From: Callaeas wilsoni
Lineage: Eukaryota > Chordata > Aves > Passeriformes > Callaeidae
Direction of reading: 5' to 3'
Assembly (NCBI GenBank): GCA_013398955.1
Contig: VWPU01010329.1
Location: 37,333 to 101,332 of the forward strand
Length of the DNA stretch: 64,000 nt
Shown in pieces: positions 1 through 12,915 of this stretch (position 1 is the first letter of the stretch; each line of letters begins with the position of its first letter). A program made the position numbers and the translations under genes. The notes under the pieces are model-generated. The model was not told where the DNA came from and searched no databases. It saw nothing but the letters and a program-made list of their open reading frames with translations.

Positions 1-3000
1 GGGGATGTAAAAACAAAAATTAAGCAAAAGGATGGGAGGTTGTAGGCAGGATAGGGATAAAACTAAAATGAAAAGGGTCACAAATGGATCCATACGTTCA
101 CAGTGCATCCAGAGCTGCTGCAGGCTGTACATTTTTATGATGAACCTAAAACTCAGGCTTTATTCTTGGAAAGATTTACGAAACTTTGGGGGAGAGCCAC
201 CACCCGTTTTTAGCGCTGCCCCCAAACGATGCTAAGCCAAGAGATGATTTTCAGACTAATTCAAATTGAAGACACCACGCAGAAAGTCAGGGATATCTCA
301 AATCCCACTAATGTGCTCTTAACCCAGCAACCCTTCTCCAGGGACACCGGGCCCAGCAGGCTGAGAGCAGCACCAGAGACCAGCTAAAACTTGTAAGAGC
401 ACGGCAATATCTCCGCTCTCTTTCCTCTCCATCCTCAGCTTCCCACTCCAACACCAATAAATATTCTCTGGAAGAGGCACCACAAAGTGCCCTGAGCTTA
501 GAGGGAAAGCTGCTGGGGGCTCAGTGAGGAGAGTGCTGGACAGGAGGGTGTTGGGCAGGCAACCAGTGGGCAGCTGCCCAAGGAAAAGGTGAAGAGCTCT
601 TTATTTTCAAACCTTTCCCACAATCATTCCCCTCTCTTTGAGTGCTGCCTAGCAGAATGTAGAGCAAAGAGAGCACGTTGTCGGCAGTCACAGAGACCTG
701 CATTTTCAGTTCCTGATTTTTGGGAGTTTTTAGCCACACTTTCCCCAAGGGCAGATTGCTTTCCATGCAAATTCTTAGAGATGCTCTTATGCCTAATTAT
801 TGGATTTGAGAAGCCTTTGTCATCTTGCAGGGATTGTTTTGTTCTTGCTTGGCTGCTCGCATTGTACAGATTAGACAGAACCTGCATTTCTGAGAATATT
901 TTCCTTTTTAACCATTTGTACTTTATCAAATAAATTACACTGACTTTCCCGCTCACATTTATTTGAAGTAGCAAAGATAAATGCAAGTGGGACCTACTGC
1001 TAGATTTCCAGCAACAGCCTTTAAGAAAACTTAAATATCAAGGGAAATATCTCTAGTTTGATTTGTTTAAGCAAACCAATGCGAGGTTTGTGCCTAAAAA
1101 TCTTACAAGTGAAACCTGATTAAAAATAAGAGTGTAACTCCCAGGCTGAGGGGGATAAAAACCAGGAAAGCAAACACAGTGAACCTCGCATTGCTTCGTA
1201 AAGAGCAAACCAGCCTGAAAAATAACGCTGCTTTTAATCAAGAGCTTTGGGCTGCTCGCCCAGGTAGAAGAGCCCCTTTGTTTGCAGCTTTTCAACTTCC
1301 CGACGTCGTCCCTTTACGCTTGCTCTCTCCATCACCCCCTTGCGCTGCCCGGCCCCTCCGCAGGCTCCCAGGGGATTCCGGTGGGCTGCTCAGGACTGTA
1401 ACTCCATTAATTACCACGTATTACAGTGTGTTAAAGCCTGAAGACAACCAGAAATGCAACTTTCCCTGCACGGGGGCGGCTGCATCCGTCACCCCTCGCC
1501 CGGCTCTGCTCCCGCTCCCGGCCGTCCTACCTCTGCCACCGTAATCAGGGAGCTAAAATTGTTATCAGCTTAGCCCCAGCGATGAAAAGCACAGTCCCAG
1601 ATCACACTCGCAGTTAGTTAGCATTTAGATAGGCTGGGACGGGGCTCTGTACAATAGGCATCAAAGCTGAACTCTTGGTGCAGCGAGAGGGATTAATTTC
1701 TTTAACCAACATGCCTGATCTGGCCTATCTCATTACCCTGCCTTGTCAGTGTCGATGTTAGATTTGATTGAAGATTATACCATTTAGGCCTTTCCCCTGC
1801 TTTCCACAGAAATCAGCCCTATTGAATTGCACATTCTTCCATGGGCCCCTGTCAATACTCAGTGGCCTGAGCCTCTAATTCTGCTTCATTTAAACTTCAT
1901 CAACTTTTCCAATCAAGTGGAAGGATCTGAAATAGGCTCCGTAAGCAGAAAGGGCCTTTTTCCTTTTGTCAGATAATTTATTCTGTTTTCTCTTTCTCTC
2001 CCCCTCGCTTCCCCACCTCTTTCTCTTTTTCTTCTTTTCGCTCCCTTTCCCTGATGCTGAAAATGAGATTACAGTATTTAAATGACTATGATAATCAATC
2101 GGGGGACCTTGAGCCGAGATTGAGGTTAATTTTTCTTAGCAGAACAAAGAAGCGTGATGCCATCGGGGATTTGAAGGTGCAATCTGTGTTTCATGCTTGT
2201 ATTCCTGCCCCCCCCCGCCGCCCCAAAACTGCAGTTTTAGGAGTCTTTTCTTGTTACTAACTATGCAGTTGTTGTGATTTTTAAGAGGCAACCCCTAGGA
2301 GAGGAGAAGTGTAATTTTGGGCTGATAAATAGCTAACAGCCTTCAATCAACAATCTTAATAGGAAAAACCAATTCACTTATATGGTGAGACTGCAGATCT
2401 AATGAAAGCATTATCATTACCTTATTTATTTTTAAATAGACTTGGAATAATTTTCTGCAGTGCTAGGAATAGTCCTTTCAGCCTGCACAGCAGAGTTGTG
2501 AACTTTTAGCTGAATACTCCTTTTACCCAGCCACTCTTCCTACTTAGCAGCTTTCTTGGCTGCTTGGGAAAAAGTTGATGCTTTTGTCATGATTTTGCTA
2601 ATCAGAAATGGAATCGCTTATGTTCATCTTAGAAGCTGCCTCGAAATGGCTTGTTAAGTCTTTAGATGATGTATTTTTGGTTGTAACACGCCAGCGTTCA
2701 CTCACCTGGATCTTTCCCATTCCCTGCTCCAGAAGAGAGAAAGAGAAAAATATGCATTTCTTTGCTTCCATCCCAGCTGTCTTGTCAGTGCTGTTTTACA
2801 TGCTGCCACCCAATGTTATCTTTTATTTGTGTCAGGAGAGAGGATTTGACAAGTTCAGTATACAATGTTCATTTGGTAAGGCAAATTTTTCATACCAATT
2901 TTGAGTAGAAAATGAAACCATCTTTCAACACAACGAGCAACATCATTTTTGGACAGACTTATTATGAGAAGAAGAATTGCAAAACTTTATTTCCCTGCAC

Positions 3001-6000
3001 GATGCAGAAGAAAAACAAACCAGGAAATGAGACATTTAAATAAAAAAAAAAAAATACATGTATGAATGTTTGAGGCCATCAGTTTGTTTTAGAAATAAAA
3101 AATAACCACCGGCTGCTGTCAGGTAGCTGTGGCCTCCTTTTTGTTAATCAGATGCTGCTGAATTTGGTTGCATCATAATGTAGCTTTGTTTCAAACCTTT
3201 TAAGCTGTCAGATAATTGGGGAAGGCAGACCAGATCGACTTTAGAAGTTTGGCAGTGTTTGCCAAGCAAAACACTTCTTAGTCATCAGCACTGGAGGTTT
3301 GGGAAGGGGCTCGAGGCCTGAGAGAGGGAGGGTCCAGGGGCATTTCAAAGAGCTCTGGGTGCTTTGCTTCCACCCAGAATCCCAAAAGTAACTTCTGGCA
3401 GTACTAAATACTCCGAACAAGCCAATTAATGGAAAAATCTCATTGTAAACTCTGCTGTCCCATGTGTCTCACAGCAGGTTCTCAGGGATAAGGTTTTTTG
3501 TGTGACAGCCCCCTCCCCAGTGGGCTTCTGCTCCATGAGCAGGACTTGCTGGTGCCCCTGCAAAGTGAGGGCCAGGGACACTTAAATAAATATTGCCTGA
3601 GGAAGACCATGCATTAAAAAGGGCTGTCAAAGCTTCCCTGGGTGACAAATTCATTTTAGCCCCCCAGGACCCTGCAGGGTTGGGAGGTGCAGCCTGAGAG
3701 CTGTGTAGGATTGGGCTGAACATCTTCCATGTCCTGCCAGTCCACAGGAAACCTCAGCCCCTGGTGGCACTGGATGCTCTTCGGTGCCCCAGCTATGCCC
3801 CTCTGTGAATTTTACCCCCCAAAAAAGCAGCAGCAGCCCCAAGATGTTCAGCTCCACAGACTCGGAAGAAGCTGTGTTTGTTTCAGGCAGTGTTTTGCTC
3901 TAAGAATTTTCTCTCTTTAAGCAAATGTTGACTCACCACGGGGAAATTAAAACTCCATTAGACATTGCCACACTGCAGAGCAGACCCCATTACAGCGGTC
4001 GAGTTGCAATTAATTGGTTTCCTCAGATATTACTTAATTCTGGGAAGGCACAGAGAGATGGGAAGGACAAGGCTGATCTAAACAATAATTTCCTAAAATA
4101 ACATAATCTAAATAAACTAATGAAGTGATTACATAGTTATTAATCTAATATGAAGAAGAGTCAGAAGAAAATATTGGGTATATAACAATTTAGAAAGAAC
4201 AGTAGAGTTAATACCATTCTGGTTAGACTCATCATGAGGCAATCAGCAGTTGTGCTTAGGAATGGAAGCTGGTTTTGCAGATTAATTATATTTCGTGCTA
4301 AAAGCTGCCATTTCCATGTGTCCCATCTTCTGCTTTTTTTTGTCTGTTGTTCATACTACTCAACTTTTCAACACCCAGATGGAAGGGGCCACTGCCTATG
4401 TGGCACTGCAGGTTTGGGTGTTGTTTTTTAAGTAAAGTTAATTTTGGATTAAGAAATGTAAAGCAAAATAACCATAAAACCAGACTCCCTTGTGTGCAGA
4501 TAGAATAATCAGCAACTTGAAAATATTCTGGCCCAGGGAGGGCTCTCCACAGGCAGTCCCTCTGCAGAGAGGCAGTGGGGAGCTGCATGCTTGGGGTGCA
4601 GCAGTGCCTTGGGTGCTGTGGGGGTCCCCAGGGCCGGGCAGGGTCCCCCCAGCCTGGGGCCAGTGCAGGGAGCAGATCCAGCCATTCCCACGGAGCAGAT
4701 CCAGCCATTCCCACGGAGCTCCTCCGTGCAAAGCTCACTCCCTTGCATCATCAGGGTGGAGAAAGTATTTGGCTTCAGGAGAATAAATAACTAGGCCTTA
4801 TAAGTCATTAAAAATGTATTACAAGAGAAATACAGTGCAGCTATAAATAGAAAACAAAGCAACTCCTATATAAACTTTTACAATCGCTGCTACTCTGACT
4901 ATTTTTCTCTGTCTGGTTTTAAGTGAGTTTAGCATCTGTGATCTCTGGAGACTGAGATCCCTTGAAGCTGCTGTTCTCCTGGCAGTGCTCTGGCCTCTGG
5001 AAGGCTCCCCCAGGCTGGATGATGAGCCTTTGGTGACAGCAGCTCAGGAGTGTGACCTGCTCAGCCTGGCTGAGCAGAGATGGGGCAGAGGTTCTGGTCA
5101 GTCCCAAACTGGAATCTTTTTTTAAGTGGAAATATTTTAATGTATATTTGTGACAGTCTGACATGTAGCAGTTCCTTCCGTAAAAGATATCACCTCTCCC
5201 TGCAAGCCTCTACAGATATAGATCTTAATATGAAATAAACTCTGCATAGCATGGCATTAATCATTCAGTGATACATCATTACAGTCTCCCTTTTTGTTAT
5301 TACTTAAAATAGTTCACATAGGTAACATCAAGCACTCAGAATAATTTTTACACCTTTCTGAAGGAATATACATGGTTTTTGAAGAAGTATTGTCTTCACA
5401 TTGTGCTCAGTGCTCAGCTGAAGCCAGGGTGAGTTTGTTTTCAGGTGAGATGAACTGCACTTTGTGCTCTCACACTTGAGTGTTAAAGAGTTTTTGTCAT
5501 CTGGTCTGATTTTCTTTTTGTCATGTCAAGCAATAAAGTGGAAGAATTTGGTGGTTAATACACCTTAATGCAGTGTGGCACCCACATCAAATAAAATACC
5601 CCAAACTTTCAGCTAACTTCAGCTGTGTGATGCTGTGACTTTGAAAGATCAAACCCTGACTGTGATCCCAACATAAAAACTCCACCACAGAGTACTCACA
5701 GCACTGAAACTCCCACGTGTAGCTAATGGGTGCTTTCAAGGGAAAGACTGAGCTGCCTTGGCTGGACAGTGATGAACAGTTAGAGGCTGCAGGACCCAGG
5801 TGTACTGAAGAATCCACAGTTAAATATTCAGGTCAGGGAAAGTAGGCCAAGGATCTAAATGGTGAATCCTAATAATCCTAATGGAATCCTAATAAGCCTA
5901 ACAGAGTTGTGGAGGAGGACATTTTGTGCAGCTTATATCTTAAAAAGAGTGATATTTTCATGTATGAGAGATCTTGGGCTGCATGAAATCCCCAGTTGCA

Positions 6001-9000
6001 ATGTAGTGACTCCAGCTTGTTTGAAAATAAACCTGGGCACTGCAGTGGGGTCACTCACACCTTCATGGGCGTGAGGGAGAGCAAAGGAGCTCTTCTGGAC
6101 ATGCACTCTGGACTGCACTCCCAGCTGTGGAAACTGCTGGCTGAGGCTTTCTTAACAGAACAGACCCATTGGGTTAATTTCTACAAAAACGTGGAATTCA
6201 GCAAGCGATAATTGGAAAAAGCAATTTCCTTTCCATGAAATGTGGTGCTTGCTTTGTTTTCCTTCTAAACTCTCAAAATCCTCTTTTCTAAAACGCTCCA
6301 CCAGCCTCCCCCAGCTGGGGTCTCCTTGCTCACCCCCCTCCTGCAAGGCTGTCAGCATACCACAGTTCCTTTAATTTGGGAATTTAACAAGTAATTCTAA
6401 ATTGGGATGCTGGAAAACCTGTGATCGTATCTACCATGTCTATCCTATCAGATGTGGTTCTGTGCTTTCCCTGCCCCGAAAACAAAGGGGAAGAGAGTTG
6501 AACACATGGTATCCTCAGCTAGAAAGGACTTTGCTGTAAGAGGATATTGAGTTGTTTTGTAAAGCCCAATATTACGCTTGAATTATGCCTGAATAAGGAG
6601 AAAGGACATTGTTAAAGAGCCCTAAACATTGACCATAGTGGATCTTCTTTCTTCTAAACCCTTCAGCGGTGTTGTTTTTGGCTGGTAATGATTTGGTATT
6701 GTATTTATAAGCCATCAGGGTAATCCAGAGAGCAGCAGGAGGGGCAGTTGCCTTAAATAAAGCCTTACAATGCTGCTAATTAAAATGATCCTTCCTCTCC
6801 CTGTGATGACTAATGAGACAGAAAGAAGAACCAGGGAGGGTTAATGAAAATGTTGCTGTGAGATTCCCTATTTTTAATTGGTCTTTCTAATGTTTTAATC
6901 TTCTTTATGGTGTCGAGGTGGAAATGGAGAAATTTTCTTTCCACCTTTCTCGAACCGTGTAGCACGTGGCATTTGAAATGCCCAGTTCTAGCTTTAGATT
7001 AAGAGTCTGTAACCAAAGGTCTGAGACCGAGCGTAGCCTTGAGATGGAAATTTCAGACTTAACTGAGAGCAGAAACAAGAAATGTGAAGCCTGGTTTTAA
7101 GCTCAAGCTTCCAAAGCTCCAAGGGAGCATTCGTACCCTGAGGACTGGGGCTAAGATCTATTGTGAAGGATTGGCACTGATGCTCAATAGTACTTACAGC
7201 TTCAGGTCATGACGCTCTGTTAAATGCAATATTTATCCCATGAGCATGTCACAGTTCACCTCAGATGTCAAGAATTCAATTAATATTCTATTTAATAGAA
7301 CACACCATGACCTAACCTTTTAATACTCTTAGTGCGTCTGAGCCCTCCTTATTAGTGTCACTTTCCAACTTTCCTGCTCAGCTGATGCATCTCACAACAA
7401 CTGGGATGGCGAAATTGGGAGCAGGGGGAGAGGGGAAGAGATTTCAATTACTTTTGGACCTCACTGTGAGGATTCATCAGCTTTATCCCTAGTAAAACCT
7501 GCCTCACAGGGGTTTAGCACACCCCACTTTTCCCATTTGTAAGGGTTGATGTTTTGCAAGTTTCACCTTTCTGTCGATTCAAACCCACAAAAGGCACCAC
7601 CAAATTTTTCATGGTTTGAGCTGATGCAGTTTCAAACAGCATTGCCCCTGCCTCACGTCACATTATCGAGCTCGGGGTCGGGGGAAACCATTCAGGTGAG
7701 CAACACCTGCAGGATTCAATCTTTGGCTTGAAATTTTGTCTGTGCGCTGTGGGGGTGGGTTATAAATACTGTGGGACTGGGAGATCAGCACTGCAGAAAT
7801 TTCCCTGCATTGCATCTGGAAACCGTCTCAGGAGGTGAGATCCCTTGGATGCACCATGATTTTACAGATCAGAATAGAAAACTGGAGGGCTCCTTCTGGC
7901 CTTAACTCTACAAGCAAACAGGGCAGCCCAGTTTGTGGTGGAAATCAGCCTCGGAACCAGGTTTTGCCATCCTTGTGTCACCTCTAACGAGCTACCAGCA
8001 GAAAGCCAAGAAACCAGCAAATTGTGTGTTTCAGATCATGTGAATTAGAAGACAGGCTTAGTAATCTGGTGGGATTTACAGCAAGCTCTTTTAAAGAATA
8101 GAATTAATTTTTAAAACTCCTAATTGGGATCTGCTTCAGACTGATACATCAGAAACGGAAAGAGCTTGAAAGCAAATAAGCGTTTTAAATTACTCTGTGT
8201 CGATGTAGCCTTTACATTTTGAGAAGAGTTAAACAGCAAAGTGTTTTTGAAGGCAGCATTTGCCTGCCTTGAGGCAGGCGGGCAGGAGGGGGTTAGCACA
8301 GAGAACACCTGCCTGCAGCTGGGAGGGGGCCACGCTATTACCACCCCTGTGATTTCAGCAAGATTTGTTGGGAAGATCAACCAATAAATACAGAGCCTGT
8401 ACTGCAGCTCCTTAGAGTGGGAGGAAGAACAGACATTGTGCCAGATATTTTCATGCAACTATATTCATTATTTATGCAGAAGAAGAGATATTTCAGGAAA
8501 GCAGAGCTGAACCATGAGTGACAAGGTATCTTTCCAGAGCGTAGGGTGCAGGAAAATTGCACTGGGGTTGACAGCTTTTTAATGTAGAGTCTCTATTTCA
8601 CTGAATTACTGCATGTTGGCATTTCAAAAGTACAAGATGACCTATTTATTAGCTGTGAATCAAACAGAAATTACATGCTAGAAAATAAAAAAGTTGTATG
8701 TTTCTTCCAGCTGGTAAGATGCTTATCCTACAGAAATAATATATACAGAAAGGAAAACCTGGGAACAAAGGATCATCAGTCACAAGGCACTAAATTTAAC
8801 ATTGTAGGACCTATTTTTGTCGTATAATATTGCAATCATATGTGCTTGTTCCCTTACATGTGATGTAATATTAAATGTATGTGTGCCATAATACTTTAAA
8901 ATTTCACCATCCTTGTTCTGCTTAGGCTCCCTCTTCCCTTTTGGAGAGGGAATAGTGGCTTGGAAACTTGGCTTTAACAGTAACGTGCTTGGAAATGGGC

Positions 9001-12000
9001 AGTGCCAAAACCTCAGGAGGAAGGTAACCAGCTACCAAACTAAATACTAGAAACTACCAGGCCATGCAGATGGAACATTTCCCTGTGGGAAAGGCAAAAA
9101 TGGGAGGAAAAACTGCCAAAAGAGCTCAGGTAGTAGCCCTGCACTTTGCCAGAGAGGCAGGTGCCACATGTGAAGGAAATACCAACAGCATGCCATTTGA
9201 AGAGTGGAAATGCAGCTTTCCCTGGGAAGTTTGATACCTTGGATCTGAACAAAGGGCCAGAAACAAAAAGCTACAATTGTTGGATTTGGCAGCTGGCATT
9301 CAAATGAAGGTGGAACAAACTCCTGCCTTCTCTGCCCTCATGATCTAACATAAACAGTCAGATAAGTTGCAGGAGCAAAAATGTCCAAGCCCAAACCTGG
9401 AGCAGTGTCAAATGTAGCTTTATGAGTGTATTTCATATACCTTTTAGCTCAGAAAGGAAGTCATTTTATATACTTTCATTTTTCACTCCAAGTATCACCA
9501 TCAATGCGAAGAGTAAACACTGTTTAGGAAAGTCCAAATGAACTGGTATCACATACATAGTGTTTTTATTTTTTAAAAAAAATTAAAGTGAAAACCACAA
9601 ATTGGCTGTGTAGAAAGAAGGTTGCTGCCAGGTTCATCCTCAGACCTGGCAGTTTTGTACCCAAACCCATTCTGGAGCAGCAGCTTCCAGAATCAGGGCT
9701 CTCTTATAACCCAGTGACTATGGCCAAGAGCACCAAACTCATCCTGACTTCGCAATAACCATGTCCTGAAGAGGGCAACTGAGCAATAACCTCCCAAAAC
9801 AATTATATTTTCTGCTAATCCATCCATGTGGCAGGAAAGGGGAGGACAGCATTAAAAACTGCTGCTCCAGCTGCCTGCCCCAGAAAGAAATGAAGAGAAG
9901 GATAAATAGTACAAAAATTCCTGTTGACATATCTGAGAGCCATTAGCAGAAGCACGTGGTGAACTTGATAAAGGCACCTTTGGCTCTGCCGTTTTGCCCT
10001 TCTGGGAATGTAAAACAATCTTTCACCAACCTTAAATTCGAATCAGCTTTGTAATTGATCAGCACCGCTTGGATATATCCATTTTTCCATATGTATTCTA
10101 TCAATGTAATCTTCAGGCTTACCAATACCACGTCTACTTCCTCACAATAGGTGGATAAAGCATATTTTTAAATACATGCTGATCCAGGTACATTTGCAAT
10201 AGAAGCAGGGCAGTTATTTCAGCTTTGCACATTCATTCCAAGTGAACACATAGGATCTTGGGGGAAAAAAATTCTGTACATTAGAAACATTTAATTGACC
10301 ACTTGATGTTATCCCAGTCCCTCTGTGTTGAATCCTGAATGGTAAAACTTAACACGACTCTTTTTTGTTTGAATTATCCTCCTGCTCTTGCATATATACA
10401 AGCTGTGTGCTCTAATGCAAGACTCATACATTTGTCTTAGTAATTTATCTCATTTCCTTTGGAATGGTGTCCCTCAGTGGCTCAGAGAAAGTGGAGCGGT
10501 TGTTTTAATAGATTTGAGTTTTATCTGCCTCTCTATTTGCAGCAGGGCATAATAATAATAAATTATGATACTAATAAGTAGGTTGTGCAGAATGGACTAC
10601 AGTGGTACCACTTCCCTCCCCCTCCAAAAAAGTAATTTATGGGTACATTCTTCTGACTTTAGGGGTGTAATAAATTATCAGGGTTCGTTTTTCCATCCAA
10701 TTTGAGGCAGTGCAGCTCTGTTTTGCAAGCAATAAACTCTCTTGTTGTATTTCTTAGCTAAGCACTGAAAAACACAGTGTGATTTTTTTTCCCTCCCTTC
10801 CCAATTATTGTTGCAATGCCTGGTAGCTTCTCTGTAGTTAAGGGTTTGCCAGTGCTTCTATTATAAACCTCAATTTTCAGGGGCCTATAACTTTGCTCTT
10901 TTAAATCATAGAGGGCTAGAACTTGGTGTACATCTCTGTCAGTCTGGATGCTTTTTTCACTGAGAAAAAGGCAATTTTTTTAAGGAGTCCAGACCTCAAA
11001 ATCTGAGCCATGTGTGGAAGTCAGAGATGCATGGATGTGAGTAGCTGCTAATGCCTGGATACCTTTTCAGCTCCTGAAAAGCCAGGATGCCTCTTATTTT
11101 GGGCACATCCTGGGGCAATATTTGGATCCTAATTACATTTCTGACAATGTACAAGAAGGGTAGCACCGCGTGCCACTTTCCTGCTGGAGGTTTGGGGATC
11201 AAGGACGAGTCAGCCAGTTGCAGGAGCTGCCTCCTTAAAGGTGATGCCCTGCTGTTGAGTGCTGGCCCGGGGTTCAGTGTGCTGAAAATACAGAGGGGAG
11301 TAAAGGAAACTGCAGCAATTCACCCTTCCCGAGCAGCCTCGTGCAGCCTCAGCCAACTGTATCGACCAAAACATCGTCAGAGGGTCTCTGGATTCAAGGA
11401 GAGGTTAAGAGTCTGCGTGGGCCTGGTTCCCATTCCCATTCCTGCCCTCTTTGCATTCAGCCTGACACGACCAAGGGTCAAAGAAGGAAGAAAATGAGAA
11501 GATACAGCAGCAACACGGGAACTGCACAGTCTCTGCAGCAACCTTGGAGAGCCGGGGCTGGGAAGAGCAGAGCGTGCCCAGCTGTGCCAGGGAATGGTGC
11601 ATTCCTTCCCCCTCTGCAAAATCTTACTGGGTGGAGAAAAACCCACCTGATTTTCTAATACTGCTTTGTCCAGGTACGATTATGCCCCGTATGCCCTGCA
11701 CAGCCTCTGCTCTGTGTTAGGGAGCCAAACACCTTCTGACACAATGGGGTAGAAATGATTTTGGGTTTCCAGGGTGCTCTTAGTGGGGGCATGGTGGCAG
11801 GGAAGGAGCAGCTCCGAGCCCCTTTGTGCAGGCTGCTCCTCCAGCTGCTCATCTCAGGCTGCACAGCTCTGCCAGACTAATGCTGCTGCTAAAGCTGCCT
11901 TCTACGTGATCAGCAATTAAGCTGTGAAGTCAGCCCCTTAATATTATGTTAACATAGTTCAGTATATTAAATGTAAAACAAGTCATAATTTTTAAAGGTA

Positions 12001-12856
12001 CCTCGGCTTACTGAGTTTAAATGAAGGCAGCAGTAGGACTATCACAGCCATATGCAAATCACCTGCATTTTAAAGCTAACAATAGATTTTGCTTTATTGT
12101 TTTGGCATTTAACGAGTGGGAAAATAATAAATTAAGCCACATGGGGAATCCCTGGTGCTTTTACAAACTGAAGCAGTGCCCATTTGGAGAGAGAACATTC
12201 CCCATTTTTCTCCCTAGCTGCATTTCTCTTAACCCACCACCTTATTAAAGCTTATAGGGCAAAATTCTCTTCTCATATTCCTCTGGCAGCTCTTAGTCCA
12301 CATTCAGCTCTCCCTACCTTCCCAGCTGTCTTTCATCCTGCCAGCTCTCTCTGCAGACAGGAAACAGAAGAAGAGTAAAGACTGGCTGGGCCATAGGGAG
12401 TCAGAAGAAAGATGTTGTCACAGTTTTAGGAGGGTTACAATAGCTATTAGAGCAACGGATGCTTTTTCTACCTGTTGTAATAGGGGATGCAGCTACCAGA
12501 GCACGGTCCATGGGAGAGGCAGCTGCACCAGGCTCTGGCCAGCAGAGTAATGGATCCATGCAGGATCCCAAACAGGGCCTCTGCAGCTGCCTGGTGTGAC
12601 ACCACCATGGCTCTGTGGAGCTGTGGGGCTCCTTGGGGCTGCACGGCCAAAGGAAGGAAGCAAGGAAGGGGTTGAATGTTTTAGCAAGATGACCTCTCTT
12701 GTTTGAAGCATTTTTAAACATGTTTTTAGACTGCATCGCACAGGGCATGAGCAAAAAAAATTCATTTAAAAAAAATTTAATTGTATATTCATTTTAACTC
12801 ACCCAGCTCTTGCTGATCAAAGCCCTGAGCCAAAAGTCAGGCTCAGCCATGAGGGT
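1..12856. other. non-coding stretch, probably CFAP77 intron 1 or upstream DNA
   Basis: I see no convincing exon. Open frames here are short and lack flanking splice signals or recognisable protein. The sequence is AT-rich with patches that look constrained rather than repetitive, for example about 1545-2110, 6540-7010 and 10480-10700, where TAAT-type words cluster. A CpG-richer patch lies at about 1255-1530. An ATGCAAAT octamer lies at 765-772. A small hairpin, GCCTGCC-TTGA-GGCAGGC, is at 8262-8279. Assignment to CFAP77 intron 1 is inference from the first recognised exon at 27959, whose reading frame requires upstream coding sequence. Conservation was not measured. Confidence 0.5.
4671..4716. 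repeat. two-copy 23-bp tandem repeat
   Basis: A 23-bp unit starting AGCAGATCCAGCC is present twice in perfect head-to-tail copies (4671-4693 and 4694-4716). It lies in a locally GC-rich patch of about 150 bp. Exact identity implies a recent duplication, and the copy number could be polymorphic. Confidence 0.9.
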
Positions 12857-12915
12857 CATAGAATTATAAACTAGCTGAAGGTGGAAGAGACCAATAAGAT
12901 TCTTTGAATGGGCAG
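12857..12915 (-). mobile_element. CR1 LINE 3' tail fragment
   Basis: The segment begins with a TCATAGAATTATA-like stretch followed by a 'ggtggaagagacc' core. This matches the reverse complement of the avian CR1 3' end, which terminates in short ATTCTATG-like repeats after a 'ggtcttttccaacc' core. Only the tail is recognisable, and the boundary away from the tail is approximate. It is a dead, 5'-truncated copy. Confidence 0.6.
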